DNA of 5,708 nucleotides from an uncultured Methylococcaceae bacterium (GTDB taxonomy: Bacteria > Pseudomonadota > Gammaproteobacteria > Methylococcales > Methylomonadaceae): contig CAIMDR010000720.1 of assembly GCA_903839795.1 (NCBI GenBank), positions 1 through 5,708 of the forward strand, in the 5' to 3' direction. The notes under the pieces are model-generated. The model made no database searches. It was not told the origin of the DNA and saw only the letters and a list, made by a program, of their open reading frames with translations. Both the position numbers and the translations under genes were made by a program. Positions 1-5,677 of the stretch are shown here, piece after piece. Within the stretch, counting starts at the first letter, position 1. Each line of letters opens with the position of its first letter.

Positions 1-1422
1 ACTAACGAGGCTGTGACGTTATGGCTGCATCAAGATCCCAAAAACCAGATAGCAAGAAAAATTGCTGCCTTATTGGCATTAAGGTCTGGTGATAAGAAGG
101 CCGCCGCCGAGCATTTAAATGTCTTGCTGGCGGTTGATCCGGCCGGTTTTGAAGGTGCATTGCTGGAGTTGGCCGGTGTGCTGCAAAAGGAAGGCAAGAT
201 AAATGCTGTTTATGAGGCGCTGGATGCTTTGTCATTACAGCATCCAGATCAGGCGGACATTTATTATATTCAGTCCTTGTTGGCTATGCAGAAAAAAGAT
301 AAAAATCTGGCTGAAGCAAAAATACAACAGGCTTTGAAATTGCGGCCTGGCTGGGATAACGCCTTGATTTTTCAAGCCCAGATCGCCGTATTTTCAGGTG
401 ACTTAAATAAGGCAAAGGCGCTATTAAAAGATGCGGCGGTTAAGTATCCTGACAATAGCAAAATTAACAAGATGTATGCGCAGGTGTTAATTAAAGCAGA
501 AAACTATACAGATGCCATTGAAGTTTATCAGAAAATTATATCAGCTGATTCCAAGGATTTGGAAAGTCAGTTTGCAGTAGGCTTGGTGTATTTGCAATTG
601 GATCAGGATCAGCGGGCTGAAGATATCTTTAAAAAGTTATTGGAGCAACCTGAGTGGCAGTATCAGTCTCGTTTTTATTTGGGAAAGATAGAAGAAAAGC
701 AGGGGCATCCAAAAAAGGCATTGGCCTGGTTCGACAAGGTAACTGATGGTCCGTTTGTTTTCGACGCATCGATTTCAGCAATTGCATTGCTTCAGAAAGA
801 TAAGCAATACGATGATGCCAGTGCGCGATTAAGTCTTTTGCAGGCAAAGTTTCCAAAACAAAAGTTACGATTAATTTTGGTGCAAGCAGAGTTATATAGT
901 CAGCAAAAGTACTATGAGAAAGCATTTGATTTATTGACCAAGGCTTTGGTTGATTTCCCTGATCAAAAAGAGTTGTTATATACCCGAGCATTGATGGCCG
1001 AGCGTGTCAATAAGCCGGAGATAGTGGAAGCGGATCTAAAGAAAATATTGGCCGTTGAGCCGAATAATGTCGAGGCTTTAAATGCCTTGGGTTATACCTT
1101 GCTTGGCAAGTCCAGTCGCTATGCGGACGCAGAGAAATATCTCCAGAAAGCACTTAACCTTGAGCCTGATGAGGCGGTCATTATTGATAGTTATGGGTGG
1201 TTACAGTTTAAGCTGGGAAATGCTGAAAGAGCCTTGGTTTATTTGCAACAAGCTTATGAAAAACAGCAAGAAAACGAAATAGCGGCGCATCTTGCTGAGG
1301 TTTTGTGGGCTTTGGGCAAGAAAGATGAGGCAATAAAATTATTTAATAAAGTGATTAAAGAGTCACCAGATGATGAATATTTGCGGGATTTTCAAAGAAG
1401 AATATTGAAGGGTGCACAATAA
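1..1422 (+). CDS. Tetratricopeptide-repeat protein, probable LbcA-like outer-membrane lipoprotein (5' end missing)
   Basis: This is the C-terminal 473 residues of an alpha-helical TPR protein. The frame is open from base 1, so a GTG at 13 is not a convincing start. Counting from that GTG, TPR-like helix pairs are visible at about 78-112, 147-180, 182-213, 319-350, 352-386, 387-420 and 421-454. The last three are the most regular: ALNALGYTL, then DSYGWLQFKLGNAERAL, then EIAAHLAEVLWALGKKDEA. That C-terminal signature is typical of the TPR protein encoded just before lolB in pseudomonads and relatives. In P. aeruginosa this protein is LbcA, a roughly 570-residue lipoprotein that binds the periplasmic protease CtpA. 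By that comparison about 100 residues, including any signal peptide, lie outside the window. The TPR assignment is secure. The LbcA-like role is inferred from gene order and the C-terminal motif. The stop is 3 bp before lolB, so the two are probably co-transcribed. Confidence 0.88.
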   Translation, partial: TNEAVTLWLHQDPKNQIARKIAALLALRSGDKKAAAEHLNVLLAVDPAGFEGALLELAGVLQKEGKINAVYEALDALSLQHPDQADIYYIQSLLAMQKKDKNLAEAKIQQALKLRPGWDNALIFQAQIAVFSGDLNKAKALLKDAAVKYPDNSKINKMYAQVLIKAENYTDAIEVYQKIISADSKDLESQFAVGLVYLQLDQDQRAEDIFKKLLEQPEWQYQSRFYLGKIEEKQGHPKKALAWFDKVTDGPFVFDASISAIALLQKDKQYDDASARLSLLQAKFPKQKLRLILVQAELYSQQKYYEKAFDLLTKALVDFPDQKELLYTRALMAERVNKPEIVEADLKKILAVEPNNVEALNALGYTLLGKSSRYADAEKYLQKALNLEPDEAVIIDSYGWLQFKLGNAERALVYLQQAYEKQQENEIAAHLAEVLWALGKKDEAIKLFNKVIKESPDDEYLRDFQRRILKGAQ

Positions 1423-1425
1423 GCA

Positions 1426-2019
1426 ATGTTAAGTAGTCAAGCAAAGTGGCTAGGTTGTTGGTTAATTATATTAATGCTGACTGCCTGTACTACGGCTCCA
1501 GTGGTACAGGAAACTTATTATGTAAAGATGGCAAGAGAGCATCTTTACAAGCTGGAGCGCTGGTCATTTGAAGGCAGGCTGGCGCTAACCGGAAAAAATG
1601 ATAATTGGCAAGCCGCTATAAATTGGGGGCACGAGTTTGATAATGAGGAAATAAAGTTATCCGGGCCATTAGGGCAGGGTGCAACAGTTATTAAGTTAAC
1701 CGGTGATTTAGTTACTATAGATCGTGGTGATGGGCAGGCGCAGTCATCAGCACAGCCAGAGGCATTTATAAATCAACAACTGGGCATGTTTGTGCCGGTA
1801 CGCTCCCTACGTTATTGGGTGGTAGGTTTGCCTGAGCCAACCAGTGCCTCTGTAGCGACTGCTGATGGTTTTATACAGGCTGGATGGCTTATTGAATACA
1901 AACAAATGCAACCGGTCAGTGATCAAGCTATGCCGCGTAAAATTTCAGTCAGTAATGAACAAGTCAAATTAAAATTAGTAATAGATCAGTGGGTTTTGAA
2001 TGTTGCAAAAACAAAATAA
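1426..2019 (+). CDS. lolB: Outer-membrane lipoprotein receptor LolB
   Basis: LolB is the outer-membrane acceptor that takes lipoproteins from the periplasmic carrier LolA and inserts them into the outer membrane. The 197-residue product opens with a lipoprotein signal peptide: a hydrophobic stretch at 9-20 and lipobox LTAC with the lipidated cysteine at 21. Thr, not Asp, follows the cysteine, as expected for outer-membrane sorting. Further family marks are WSFEGRLAL (46-54), GPLGQG (80-85), LRYWVVGLPEP (128-138) and a C-terminal KLKLVIDQWVLN. Leu82 in the PLG loop lines up with Leu68 of mature E. coli LolB, the exposed hydrophobic residue needed for lipoprotein insertion. Length is close to the E. 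coli protein (207). The ATG at 1426 gives a well-formed signal peptide. Its Shine-Dalgarno (AAGGG near 1408) sits rather far upstream, so coupling to the TPR gene is likely. The last 20 bp overlap ispE. Confidence 0.94.
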   Translation: MLSSQAKWLGCWLIILMLTACTTAPVVQETYYVKMAREHLYKLERWSFEGRLALTGKNDNWQAAINWGHEFDNEEIKLSGPLGQGATVIKLTGDLVTIDRGDGQAQSSAQPEAFINQQLGMFVPVRSLRYWVVGLPEPTSASVATADGFIQAGWLIEYKQMQPVSDQAMPRKISVSNEQVKLKLVIDQWVLNVAKTK

Positions 2020-2884
2020 CCAGTCTGCATGGGCAGAAAATTGGCCGGCACCGGCTAAATTAAATTTAATGTTACGGATTGTCGGGCAACGGCCTGATGG
2101 TTATCATTTATTGCAAACGGTGTTTCAATTTATAGATTTGTGTGACTGGATTATCTTTCATCCAGTTGATGGGAGGCGGGTAAGTCTGCAAAAAACTATC
2201 CCAGGTGTACCGGAGGCAGATGATTTAACGATTAGAGCCGCTAATTTGTTAAAGGCAGAAACAGGATGCCAGTCGGGGGTGTGCATTGAGGTTGAAAAAA
2301 ATCTACCCATGGGTGGCGGTCTTGGCGGTGGCAGTTCTGACGCCGCAACCACTTTGGTGGTGTTAAATAAATTATGGGACTTACAGTTATCAGTAGAAAA
2401 GTTGATGGCGCTTGGTTTGACGCTGGGCGCGGATGTGCCGGTTTTTGTCTATGGTTATTCAGCGTGGGCAGAAGGTGTTGGTGAGAAATTAGAGGCAATA
2501 AGTGTTCCTGAGCAATGGGTTGTCGTTATTAAGCCTGAGTGTCATGTGAATACAAAAGAAATATTTTCATCTAAAAGTTTGACACGGAATAGTAAATCAA
2601 TCAAAATAGCCGACTTTATAGCAGGCCAACACCAAAACGATTGTGTTGAGGTGGTTTGTCAGCGATACCCATCTGTAAAAAATGCTTTGGTTGCCTTGTC
2701 TGAGTTTTCAGAAGCAAGATTAACCGGGACAGGGGCTTGTGTTTTTGCACAATTTGATTCAAAAGAAGCCGCAGTTAATGCTTATCAGTCGCTTAAAATT
2801 AATAAGTGGCAGGTTTATTTGGCTAAGGGTTTAAATGAATCACCTTTGTTTTCAAAGTTGAAGATAGGTAAATATATATCATAA
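2000..2884 (+). CDS. ispE: 4-diphosphocytidyl-2-C-methyl-D-erythritol kinase IspE
   Basis: IspE is the cytosolic GHMP-family kinase of the MEP pathway. It uses ATP to phosphorylate the 2-hydroxyl of CDP-ME on the way to IPP and DMAPP. The 294-residue product (E. coli 283) has the substrate-binding opening WPAPAKLNL (15-23) with catalytic Lys20 and DGYHLLQTVFQF (33-44). The glycine-rich GHMP ATP loop is NLPMGGGLGGGSSDAA (101-116). LGADVPVF (142-149) contains catalytic Asp145, and the GHMP motif 3 is LTGTGACVFA (241-250). Lys20 and Asp145 correspond to Lys10 and Asp141 of E. coli. The ATG at 2000 lies inside the lolB end, with GGG at 1991-1993 as a weak ribosome binding site. This gives about ten extra N-terminal residues compared with E. 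coli. No in-frame ATG lies between it and the conserved WPAPAK block. The overlap with lolB suggests translational coupling. The stop is only 4 bp before tRNA-Gln. Confidence 0.96.
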   Translation: MLQKQNNQSAWAENWPAPAKLNLMLRIVGQRPDGYHLLQTVFQFIDLCDWIIFHPVDGRRVSLQKTIPGVPEADDLTIRAANLLKAETGCQSGVCIEVEKNLPMGGGLGGGSSDAATTLVVLNKLWDLQLSVEKLMALGLTLGADVPVFVYGYSAWAEGVGEKLEAISVPEQWVVVIKPECHVNTKEIFSSKSLTRNSKSIKIADFIAGQHQNDCVEVVCQRYPSVKNALVALSEFSEARLTGTGACVFAQFDSKEAAVNAYQSLKINKWQVYLAKGLNESPLFSKLKIGKYIS

Positions 2885-2888
2885 TTAT

Positions 2889-2963
2889 TGGGTCGTCGCC
2901 AAGCGGTAAGGCACGGGGTTTTGATCTCCGCATACCAAGGTTCGAATCCTTGCGACCCAGCCA
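2889..2963 (+). tRNA. tRNA-Gln, anticodon UUG, CCA encoded
   Basis: A complete cloverleaf is visible. The acceptor arm is TGGGTCG (2889-2895) paired with CGACCCA (2953-2959), with discriminator G2960 and genomic CCA 2961-2963. The D-arm contains GCC...AAGCGGTAAGGC. The anticodon stem is CGGGG (2914-2918) with CTCCG (2926-2930), including one G-T pair. The loop is TTTTGAT and the anticodon TTG (2921-2923) reads CAA/CAG. The T-arm is CAAGG TTCGAAT CCTTG. The weak U1-A72 acceptor pair and G73 are known identity features for glutaminyl-tRNA synthetase. The gene sits 4 bp after ispE and 39 bp before prs with no convincing promoter of its own. It is therefore probably cut out of a longer mRNA. The same placement between ispE and prs is known in Pseudomonas. 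Confidence 0.97.
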
Positions 2964-3002
2964 TTTTTATTCATTAAGTTAAATTCGTGTGGGAGTGCTT
3001 GA

Positions 3003-3956
3003 ATGAATGACACCTCAATGATGGTGTTTTCTGGAAACGCTAACCTGGCTTTGTCTGACGGTATAGTTAAGAAGCTTAATATGCGCCTGGGAATGGCGAC
3101 TGTCGGTAGATTTAGTGATGGAGAAATAGCGGTAGAAATTGAAGAAAACGTCCGTGGTAAGGACGTGTTCATAATTCAACCGACCTGTTCCCCAACTAAT
3201 GAAAACTTAATGGAATTATTGGTGATGACTGATGCGCTTAAGCGTGCCTCGGCATCACGAATCACTGCGGTATTGCCTTATTATGGCTATGCGCGGCAAG
3301 ATAGGCGTTCGCGATCTGCGCGGGTGCCAATAAGTGCCAAGTTGGTTGCTAAAATGATTGAGCAGGCAGGCGCAAATCGTCTTTTGACGGTTGATCTGCA
3401 TGCTGACCAGATTCAAGGTTTTTTTGATATACCAGTAGATAATGTTTATTCGTCACCCATTCTTTTAGGGGATGTGTGGCGTCAACAATATAAAGATCTG
3501 ATTGTTGTTTCGCCGGATGTTGGTGGTGTGGTCAGGGCGCGTGCGCTTGCCAAACGACTTGATGATGCTGATCTGGCAATTATAGACAAGCGCAGGCCAA
3601 AGGCTAACGTGTCAGAGATAATGCATATTATTGGCGATGTTGATGGTCGTACGTGTGTGTTGATCGATGACTTGGTTGATACTGCCGGAACTTTATGTCA
3701 TGCCGCTGCTGCACTTAAAAAACACGGGGCAATAAAAGTGGTCGCTTATTGTACTCATGCTGTACTGTCAGGCGCTGCCATGAAGAACTTGAATAACTCC
3801 GAGCTTGATGAATTGGTAGTTACGGATACTATACCGTTGAATCAAGATGCGGTAGATTCAGGAAAAATAAGACAGCTTAGTGTTGCAGAGATGCTGGCTG
3901 AGACAATAAGACGTATTGCAGTGGGCGAGTCAGTTAGTTCGCTTTACGTGGACTAA
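3003..3956 (+). CDS. prs: Ribose-phosphate pyrophosphokinase (PRPP synthetase)
   Basis: This cytosolic enzyme transfers pyrophosphate from ATP to ribose 5-phosphate to make PRPP, the precursor for purines, pyrimidines, NAD, histidine and tryptophan. The 317-residue product (E. coli 315) is a class I PRPP synthetase along its whole length. Visible motifs are FSDGE (37-41), the ATP-site segment [15 protein letters not shown] (93-107), and the metal/PRPP signature [11 protein letters not shown] (131-141) with His133. The catalytic flexible loop is [11 protein letters not shown] (195-205), and the ribose-5-phosphate loop is [10 protein letters not shown] (222-231). The Ala in DTAGT is a Gly in E. 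coli. The ATG at 3003 has a good Shine-Dalgarno, GGGAG at 2991-2995 with 7-nt spacing. Met6 and Met7 are alternative but less well placed starts. The gene ends in tandem TAA TAA stops. It probably shares a transcript with ispE and tRNA-Gln, as no clear promoter lies in the 39-bp gap before it. Confidence 0.97.
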   Translation: MNDTSMMVFSGNANLALSDGIVKKLNMRLGMATVGRFSDGEIAVEIEENVRGKDVFIIQPTCSPTNENLMELLVMTDALKRASASRITAVLPYYGYARQDRRSRSARVPISAKLVAKMIEQAGANRLLTVDLHADQIQGFFDIPVDNVYSSPILLGDVWRQQYKDLIVVSPDVGGVVRARALAKRLDDADLAIIDKRRPKANVSEIMHIIGDVDGRTCVLIDDLVDTAGTLCHAAAALKKHGAIKVVAYCTHAVLSGAAMKNLNNSELDELVVTDTIPLNQDAVDSGKIRQLSVAEMLAETIRRIAVGESVSSLYVD

Positions 3957-3997
3957 TAACACGTAGATTAATAGTCGGTTGATAGAATTTAATGTAA

Positions 3998-4012
3998 GTG
4001 CTCTCAGGGCAC
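3998..4012 (+). promoter_or_regulatory. Small hairpin in the rplY leader, possible L25 leader element
   Basis: GTGCTC (3998-4003) and GGGCAC (4007-4012) form a six-pair stem with one T-G pair and the loop TCA. It lies in the 79-bp untranslated leader between the tandem stops of prs and the rplY start, about 26 nt before the ATG and upstream of the Shine-Dalgarno. No T-run follows, so it is not a terminator. E. coli rplY is known to be repressed by its own product through the leader mRNA. That this hairpin does the same job here is an inference from position only. Confidence 0.4.
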
Positions 4013-4038
4013 GGACTTCAGAAAAATGGTGAGGAAAA

Positions 4039-4644
4039 ATGTCAAAAGTATTTGAATTTGTTGCCGAAAGTCGTGGGCAATCAGGTAAGAGCGCAGCAAG
4101 ACGCGCGCGTCGTCAAGGTAATGTACCTGCAGTTATATACGGTGGCTCAAACGAGCCTCAAATGCTGGTGTTAAGTCATAACGAAGTCATTAAGCATCTC
4201 GAGCACGAGGCAGTTTATTCGCATGTTCTTGATATTACAGTTGATGGGAAGACTGAGAAAGCGATTCTAAAGGGTGTTCAGCGTCACCCTGCCAGAGTAC
4301 AGATTCTACATTTGGATTTTTTCCGGGTTAATATGTCTGAAGTTGTAAAGGTGCATGTGCCGTTACATTTTATCAATGAACATGCTTCGGTCGGTGGAAA
4401 AAAAGGCGGCATTGCAGCTCATTCCCTGATAGACGTGGAGGTTTCATGTCTACCTTCCGTATTACCTGAATTTATTGAGGTTAATCTGGCTGGTCTGGAT
4501 ATCGGTGGAACCATTCATCTTTCAGATATTATATTACCGGAAGGCATTGAAATTGTAGTTTTGGCCCAAGGTCCAGAGCATGATTTACCTGTAGTCTCCA
4601 TGATGGCTTCAAAAGCCAGTAAAGATGATAGTGCTGCTGTCTAA
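4039..4644 (+). CDS. rplY: Large-subunit ribosomal protein bL25, long CTC form
   Basis: bL25 binds 5S rRNA at loop E in the large ribosomal subunit. This 201-residue protein is the two-domain CTC/TL5 form, about twice the length of E. coli L25 (94). The N-terminal 5S-binding domain (about 1-93) shows the basic start RGQSGKSAARRARRQGNVPAVIYG (12-35) and the closing block ILHLDFFRV (88-96). The C-terminal beta domain follows, with VHVPLHFINEHASVGGKKGG (104-123) and a run ending LPVVSM. A short charged tail (ASKASKDDSAAV) ends the protein. The ATG at 4039 has a strong ribosome binding site, GGTGAGG at 4029-4034 region, only about 4 nt away. Its place between prs and pth is the usual gammaproteobacterial order. 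The leader hairpin upstream may give autogenous control. Confidence 0.96.
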   Translation: MSKVFEFVAESRGQSGKSAARRARRQGNVPAVIYGGSNEPQMLVLSHNEVIKHLEHEAVYSHVLDITVDGKTEKAILKGVQRHPARVQILHLDFFRVNMSEVVKVHVPLHFINEHASVGGKKGGIAAHSLIDVEVSCLPSVLPEFIEVNLAGLDIGGTIHLSDIILPEGIEIVVLAQGPEHDLPVVSMMASKASKDDSAAV

Positions 4645-4676
4645 AGCATCATTTTAGGTTAAAGATGATTAAGCTT
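4644..4676 (+). promoter_or_regulatory. Hairpin enclosing the pth ribosome binding site and start codon
   Basis: AAGC ATCATTTT (4644-4655) pairs with AAGATGAT (4662-4669) and GCTT (4673-4676). This gives twelve pairs including one T-G, with a 3-nt bulge TAA (4670-4672) and a six-base loop AGGTTA (4656-4661). The loop carries the pth Shine-Dalgarno AGG and the stem contains the pth ATG (4665-4667). The 5' base of the stem is the last base of the rplY stop codon. A ribosome finishing rplY would open the stem, so the arrangement suggests coupling of pth translation to rplY. The pairing is read directly from the sequence. The coupling is inferred, and the stem is AU-rich and therefore of moderate strength. 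Confidence 0.45.
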
Positions 4677-5231
4677 ATAGTTGGCTTGGGTAATCCAGGT
4701 CAGCAGTATGAAAAAACCCGGCATAACGCCGGGTTTTTGTTTTTAGACGCTTTGGCGCAAGAGCTGGGGTGTGCTTGGTCTAATCAGACCCGGCTTCAAG
4801 GATTTTTTGCAGAAGGCAGTATTGCAAGCAGTAAAGTTATGTTGTTAAAGCCGGATACTTTTATGAATAGAAGTGGGCAGTCTGTAGGAAAAGTCGCGAG
4901 GTATTACAAGTTACTTCCTGAAGAGATTCTTGTTGTTCATGATGAATTGGATTTTAATCCGGGTGTCGTAAAGCTCAAAAAAGATGGTGGTCATGCGGGG
5001 CATAACGGCTTAAGAGATATTATTGCGCATTTGGGTTCGAAAGAATTTTATCGGCTAAGGGTGGGTATTGGCCGTCCTCCGGTTGGGAAAGTAGTTGCAG
5101 ATTTTGTATTGTCATCGCCGTCGAAGCCGGAATGGGAAATGTTGCTTAACGCTTTCGATTTTAGCAGGGGTTTTGTGGGGCAAATGGTTGTCGGTGATAT
5201 GGCTGCTGCAATGAATAAATTAAATTCTTAG
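4665..5231 (+). CDS. pth: Peptidyl-tRNA hydrolase
   Basis: Pth hydrolyses the ester bond of peptidyl-tRNAs that drop off ribosomes, recycling tRNA in the cytosol. The 188-residue product is close to E. coli Pth (194). It keeps the family's active-site residues at the E. coli positions: Asn10 in GLGNPG, catalytic His20 and Asn21 in TRHNAG, Met67-Asn68 in FMNRSG, Asp93 in VVHDELD, and His113-Asn114 in GGHAGHNGLRD. The RLRVGIGRP segment (130-138) and DFVLS (146-150) are also typical. The ATG at 4665 has an AGG six nucleotides upstream, both inside a potential hairpin. A terminator-like inverted repeat is embedded at codons 16-25. In Pseudomonas the next gene is ychF. Here it is absent and non-coding DNA follows the TAG stop, so this is probably the end of the operon. 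Confidence 0.97.
   Translation: MIKLIVGLGNPGQQYEKTRHNAGFLFLDALAQELGCAWSNQTRLQGFFAEGSIASSKVMLLKPDTFMNRSGQSVGKVARYYKLLPEEILVVHDELDFNPGVVKLKKDGGHAGHNGLRDIIAHLGSKEFYRLRVGIGRPPVGKVVADFVLSSPSKPEWEMLLNAFDFSRGFVGQMVVGDMAAAMNKLNS
4711..4738 (+). terminator. Terminator-like inverted repeat inside pth (attenuator candidate)
   Basis: An A-tract and CCCGGC (A4712-C4722) are repeated perfectly in inverse as GCCGGG plus five T (4728-4738), around the loop ATAAC. The result is a six-pair GC stem extended by five A-T pairs and ending in a T-run, which is the textbook form of an intrinsic terminator. It falls at codons 16-25 of pth, over the conserved EKTRHNAGF segment. A translating ribosome would normally prevent it forming. 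It could cut transcription when pth is poorly translated. Codon choice in a conserved motif could also have produced it by chance. Confidence 0.35.
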
Positions 5232-5263
5232 TTGGGCCAAAATCAATTATCCTTCATAGAGAC

Positions 5264-5286
5264 TGCAAAAGTAGTTTGCGTTTTTT
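5264..5286 (+). terminator. Weak intrinsic terminator after pth
   Basis: TGCAAA (5264-5269) pairs with TTTGCG (5275-5280), counting one T-G pair, around the five-base loop AGTAG. Six T (5281-5286) follow directly. It lies 33 bp after the pth stop, where the operon should end. The stem is short and contains only two GC pairs, so termination may be incomplete. Confidence 0.5.
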
Positions 5287-5320
5287 ACTCATAAAAAGAT
5301 GATAATACACGCATCAATTT

Positions 5321-5352
5321 GCCTGGTTACGCTTTCGCTAATCCGATCTGGG
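5321..5352. repeat. Decayed REP-like intergenic palindrome
   Basis: The core GGTTACGCTTTCGCTAATC (5325-5343) forms a stem: GGTTA with TAATC (one G-T pair), then GC with GC around TTTC, with C5330 bulged. It is followed by CGATCTGGG. This closely resembles the common gammaproteobacterial intergenic palindrome with a GGATTACGC-TTCGCTAATCC core followed by GACCTACG. The copy is imperfect (mismatch at T5324/C5344 and a divergent right end), so it is probably old. The family match is from memory of the motif, not a search. Confidence 0.5.
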
Positions 5353-5381
5353 TGGCAGTATTGCAAAAGTTGTAAGTCGAT

Positions 5382-5412
5382 AAAGGAGTGATATTTAATG
5401 TCGGCGTATTAA
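5382..5412 (+). other. Orphan strong ribosome binding site with a four-codon frame
   Basis: AAAGGAG (5382-5388) is followed after nine bases by ATG (5398-5400), but the frame reads only Met-Ser-Ala-Tyr before TAA (5410-5412). An overlapping GTG at 5388 is also followed by a short frame. This could be the remains of a lost gene start, a very short leader peptide, or chance. I see no structured gene downstream that would need a leader. Confidence 0.2.
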
Positions 5413-5465
5413 GCTGTTTATTTGTGAGTTAATCTGGTTTAATGTGCTTGCTCGGTAATGTGTAT

Positions 5466-5525
5466 GAGGTATTGATTGGTATTTGCGATCTACCTCGAAG
5501 TATTGCCAATAGTTTTATTGCTTCG
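5466..5525. repeat. Cluster of overlapping imperfect inverted repeats
   Basis: GAGGTA (5466-5471) is the inverse complement of TACCTC (5491-5496). ATTGG (5475-5479) matches CCAAT (5506-5510). CGAAG (5496-5500) with CAAT (5507-5510) can pair with ATTG and CTTCG (5517-5525), leaving a six-base bulge. The three pairings overlap and exclude each other in part. No T-run follows. Nothing identifies the element, and a small structured RNA is only a possibility. Confidence 0.25.
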
Positions 5526-5610
5526 TGTTATTTATCCAGCTATATTTATTTAGTTTGTGTTTGTTTGCTGTGTAGATATTGAAGATAATAAGTTGAATCT
5601 TTTACTGGCA

Positions 5611-5658
5611 AAGATAAGTAAATAAATTGTTGACAGGCGTCTCTTTATAAAAGATAAT
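5611..5658 (+). promoter_or_regulatory. Strong sigma-70 promoter for tRNA-Tyr
   Basis: A perfect -35 hexamer TTGACA (5630-5635) and a near-perfect -10 GATAAT (5653-5658) are separated by the optimal 17 bp. An A-rich stretch just upstream (5611-5629) could act as an UP element, as is common for stable RNA promoters. Transcription would begin near 5665, leaving a short leader of about 13 nt before the mature tRNA at 5678. Confidence 0.85.
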
Positions 5659-5677
5659 AGTCAGCTTACCCGATATA

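Larger units (their letters stand above)
5232..5677. other. 446-bp stretch without a protein gene between pth and tRNA-Tyr
   Basis: I find no open frame with coding character on either strand in this AT-rich stretch. It contains the pth terminator candidate, a GATAAT hexamer at 5301-5306 without a good -35 partner, a REP-like palindrome, a strong ribosome binding site before a four-codon frame, and imperfect inverted repeats near 5466-5525. It ends in the tRNA-Tyr promoter. The part from about 5412 to 5465 and from 5526 to 5610 shows nothing I can interpret beyond T-rich sequence. Confidence 0.6.

Noticed and set aside
13..15. GTG as the start of the TPR protein.
   Set aside because: The frame is open to base 1, no ribosome binding site can be seen, and relatives have about 100 more residues at the N-terminus. 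The gene is partial.
629..991. 120-codon frame on the minus strand within the TPR gene.
   Set aside because: It lies opposite a clear coding frame, has no family features and no ribosome binding site. It is a shadow frame, as are the minus-strand frames at 2158-2498 and 2885-3172; the last of these also runs antisense through tRNA-Gln.
2858..2886. Promoter-like TTGAAG and CATAAT with 16-bp spacing in front of tRNA-Gln.
   Set aside because: Transcription would start at about 2891-2893, inside the mature tRNA, which begins at 2889. It is more likely AT-rich chance at the end of ispE.
4815..4827. A 13-bp word GGCAGTATTGCAA shared with 5354-5366 in the spacer, suggesting a duplicated pth fragment.
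   Set aside because: Similarity stops at both edges of the word and the surrounding sequences do not align. It is best taken as coincidence.
5276..5306. Promoter from TTGCGT and GATAAT after pth.
   Set aside because: The -35 matches only three of six positions, the spacing is 19 bp, and it overlaps the terminator T-run. It is too weak to call.
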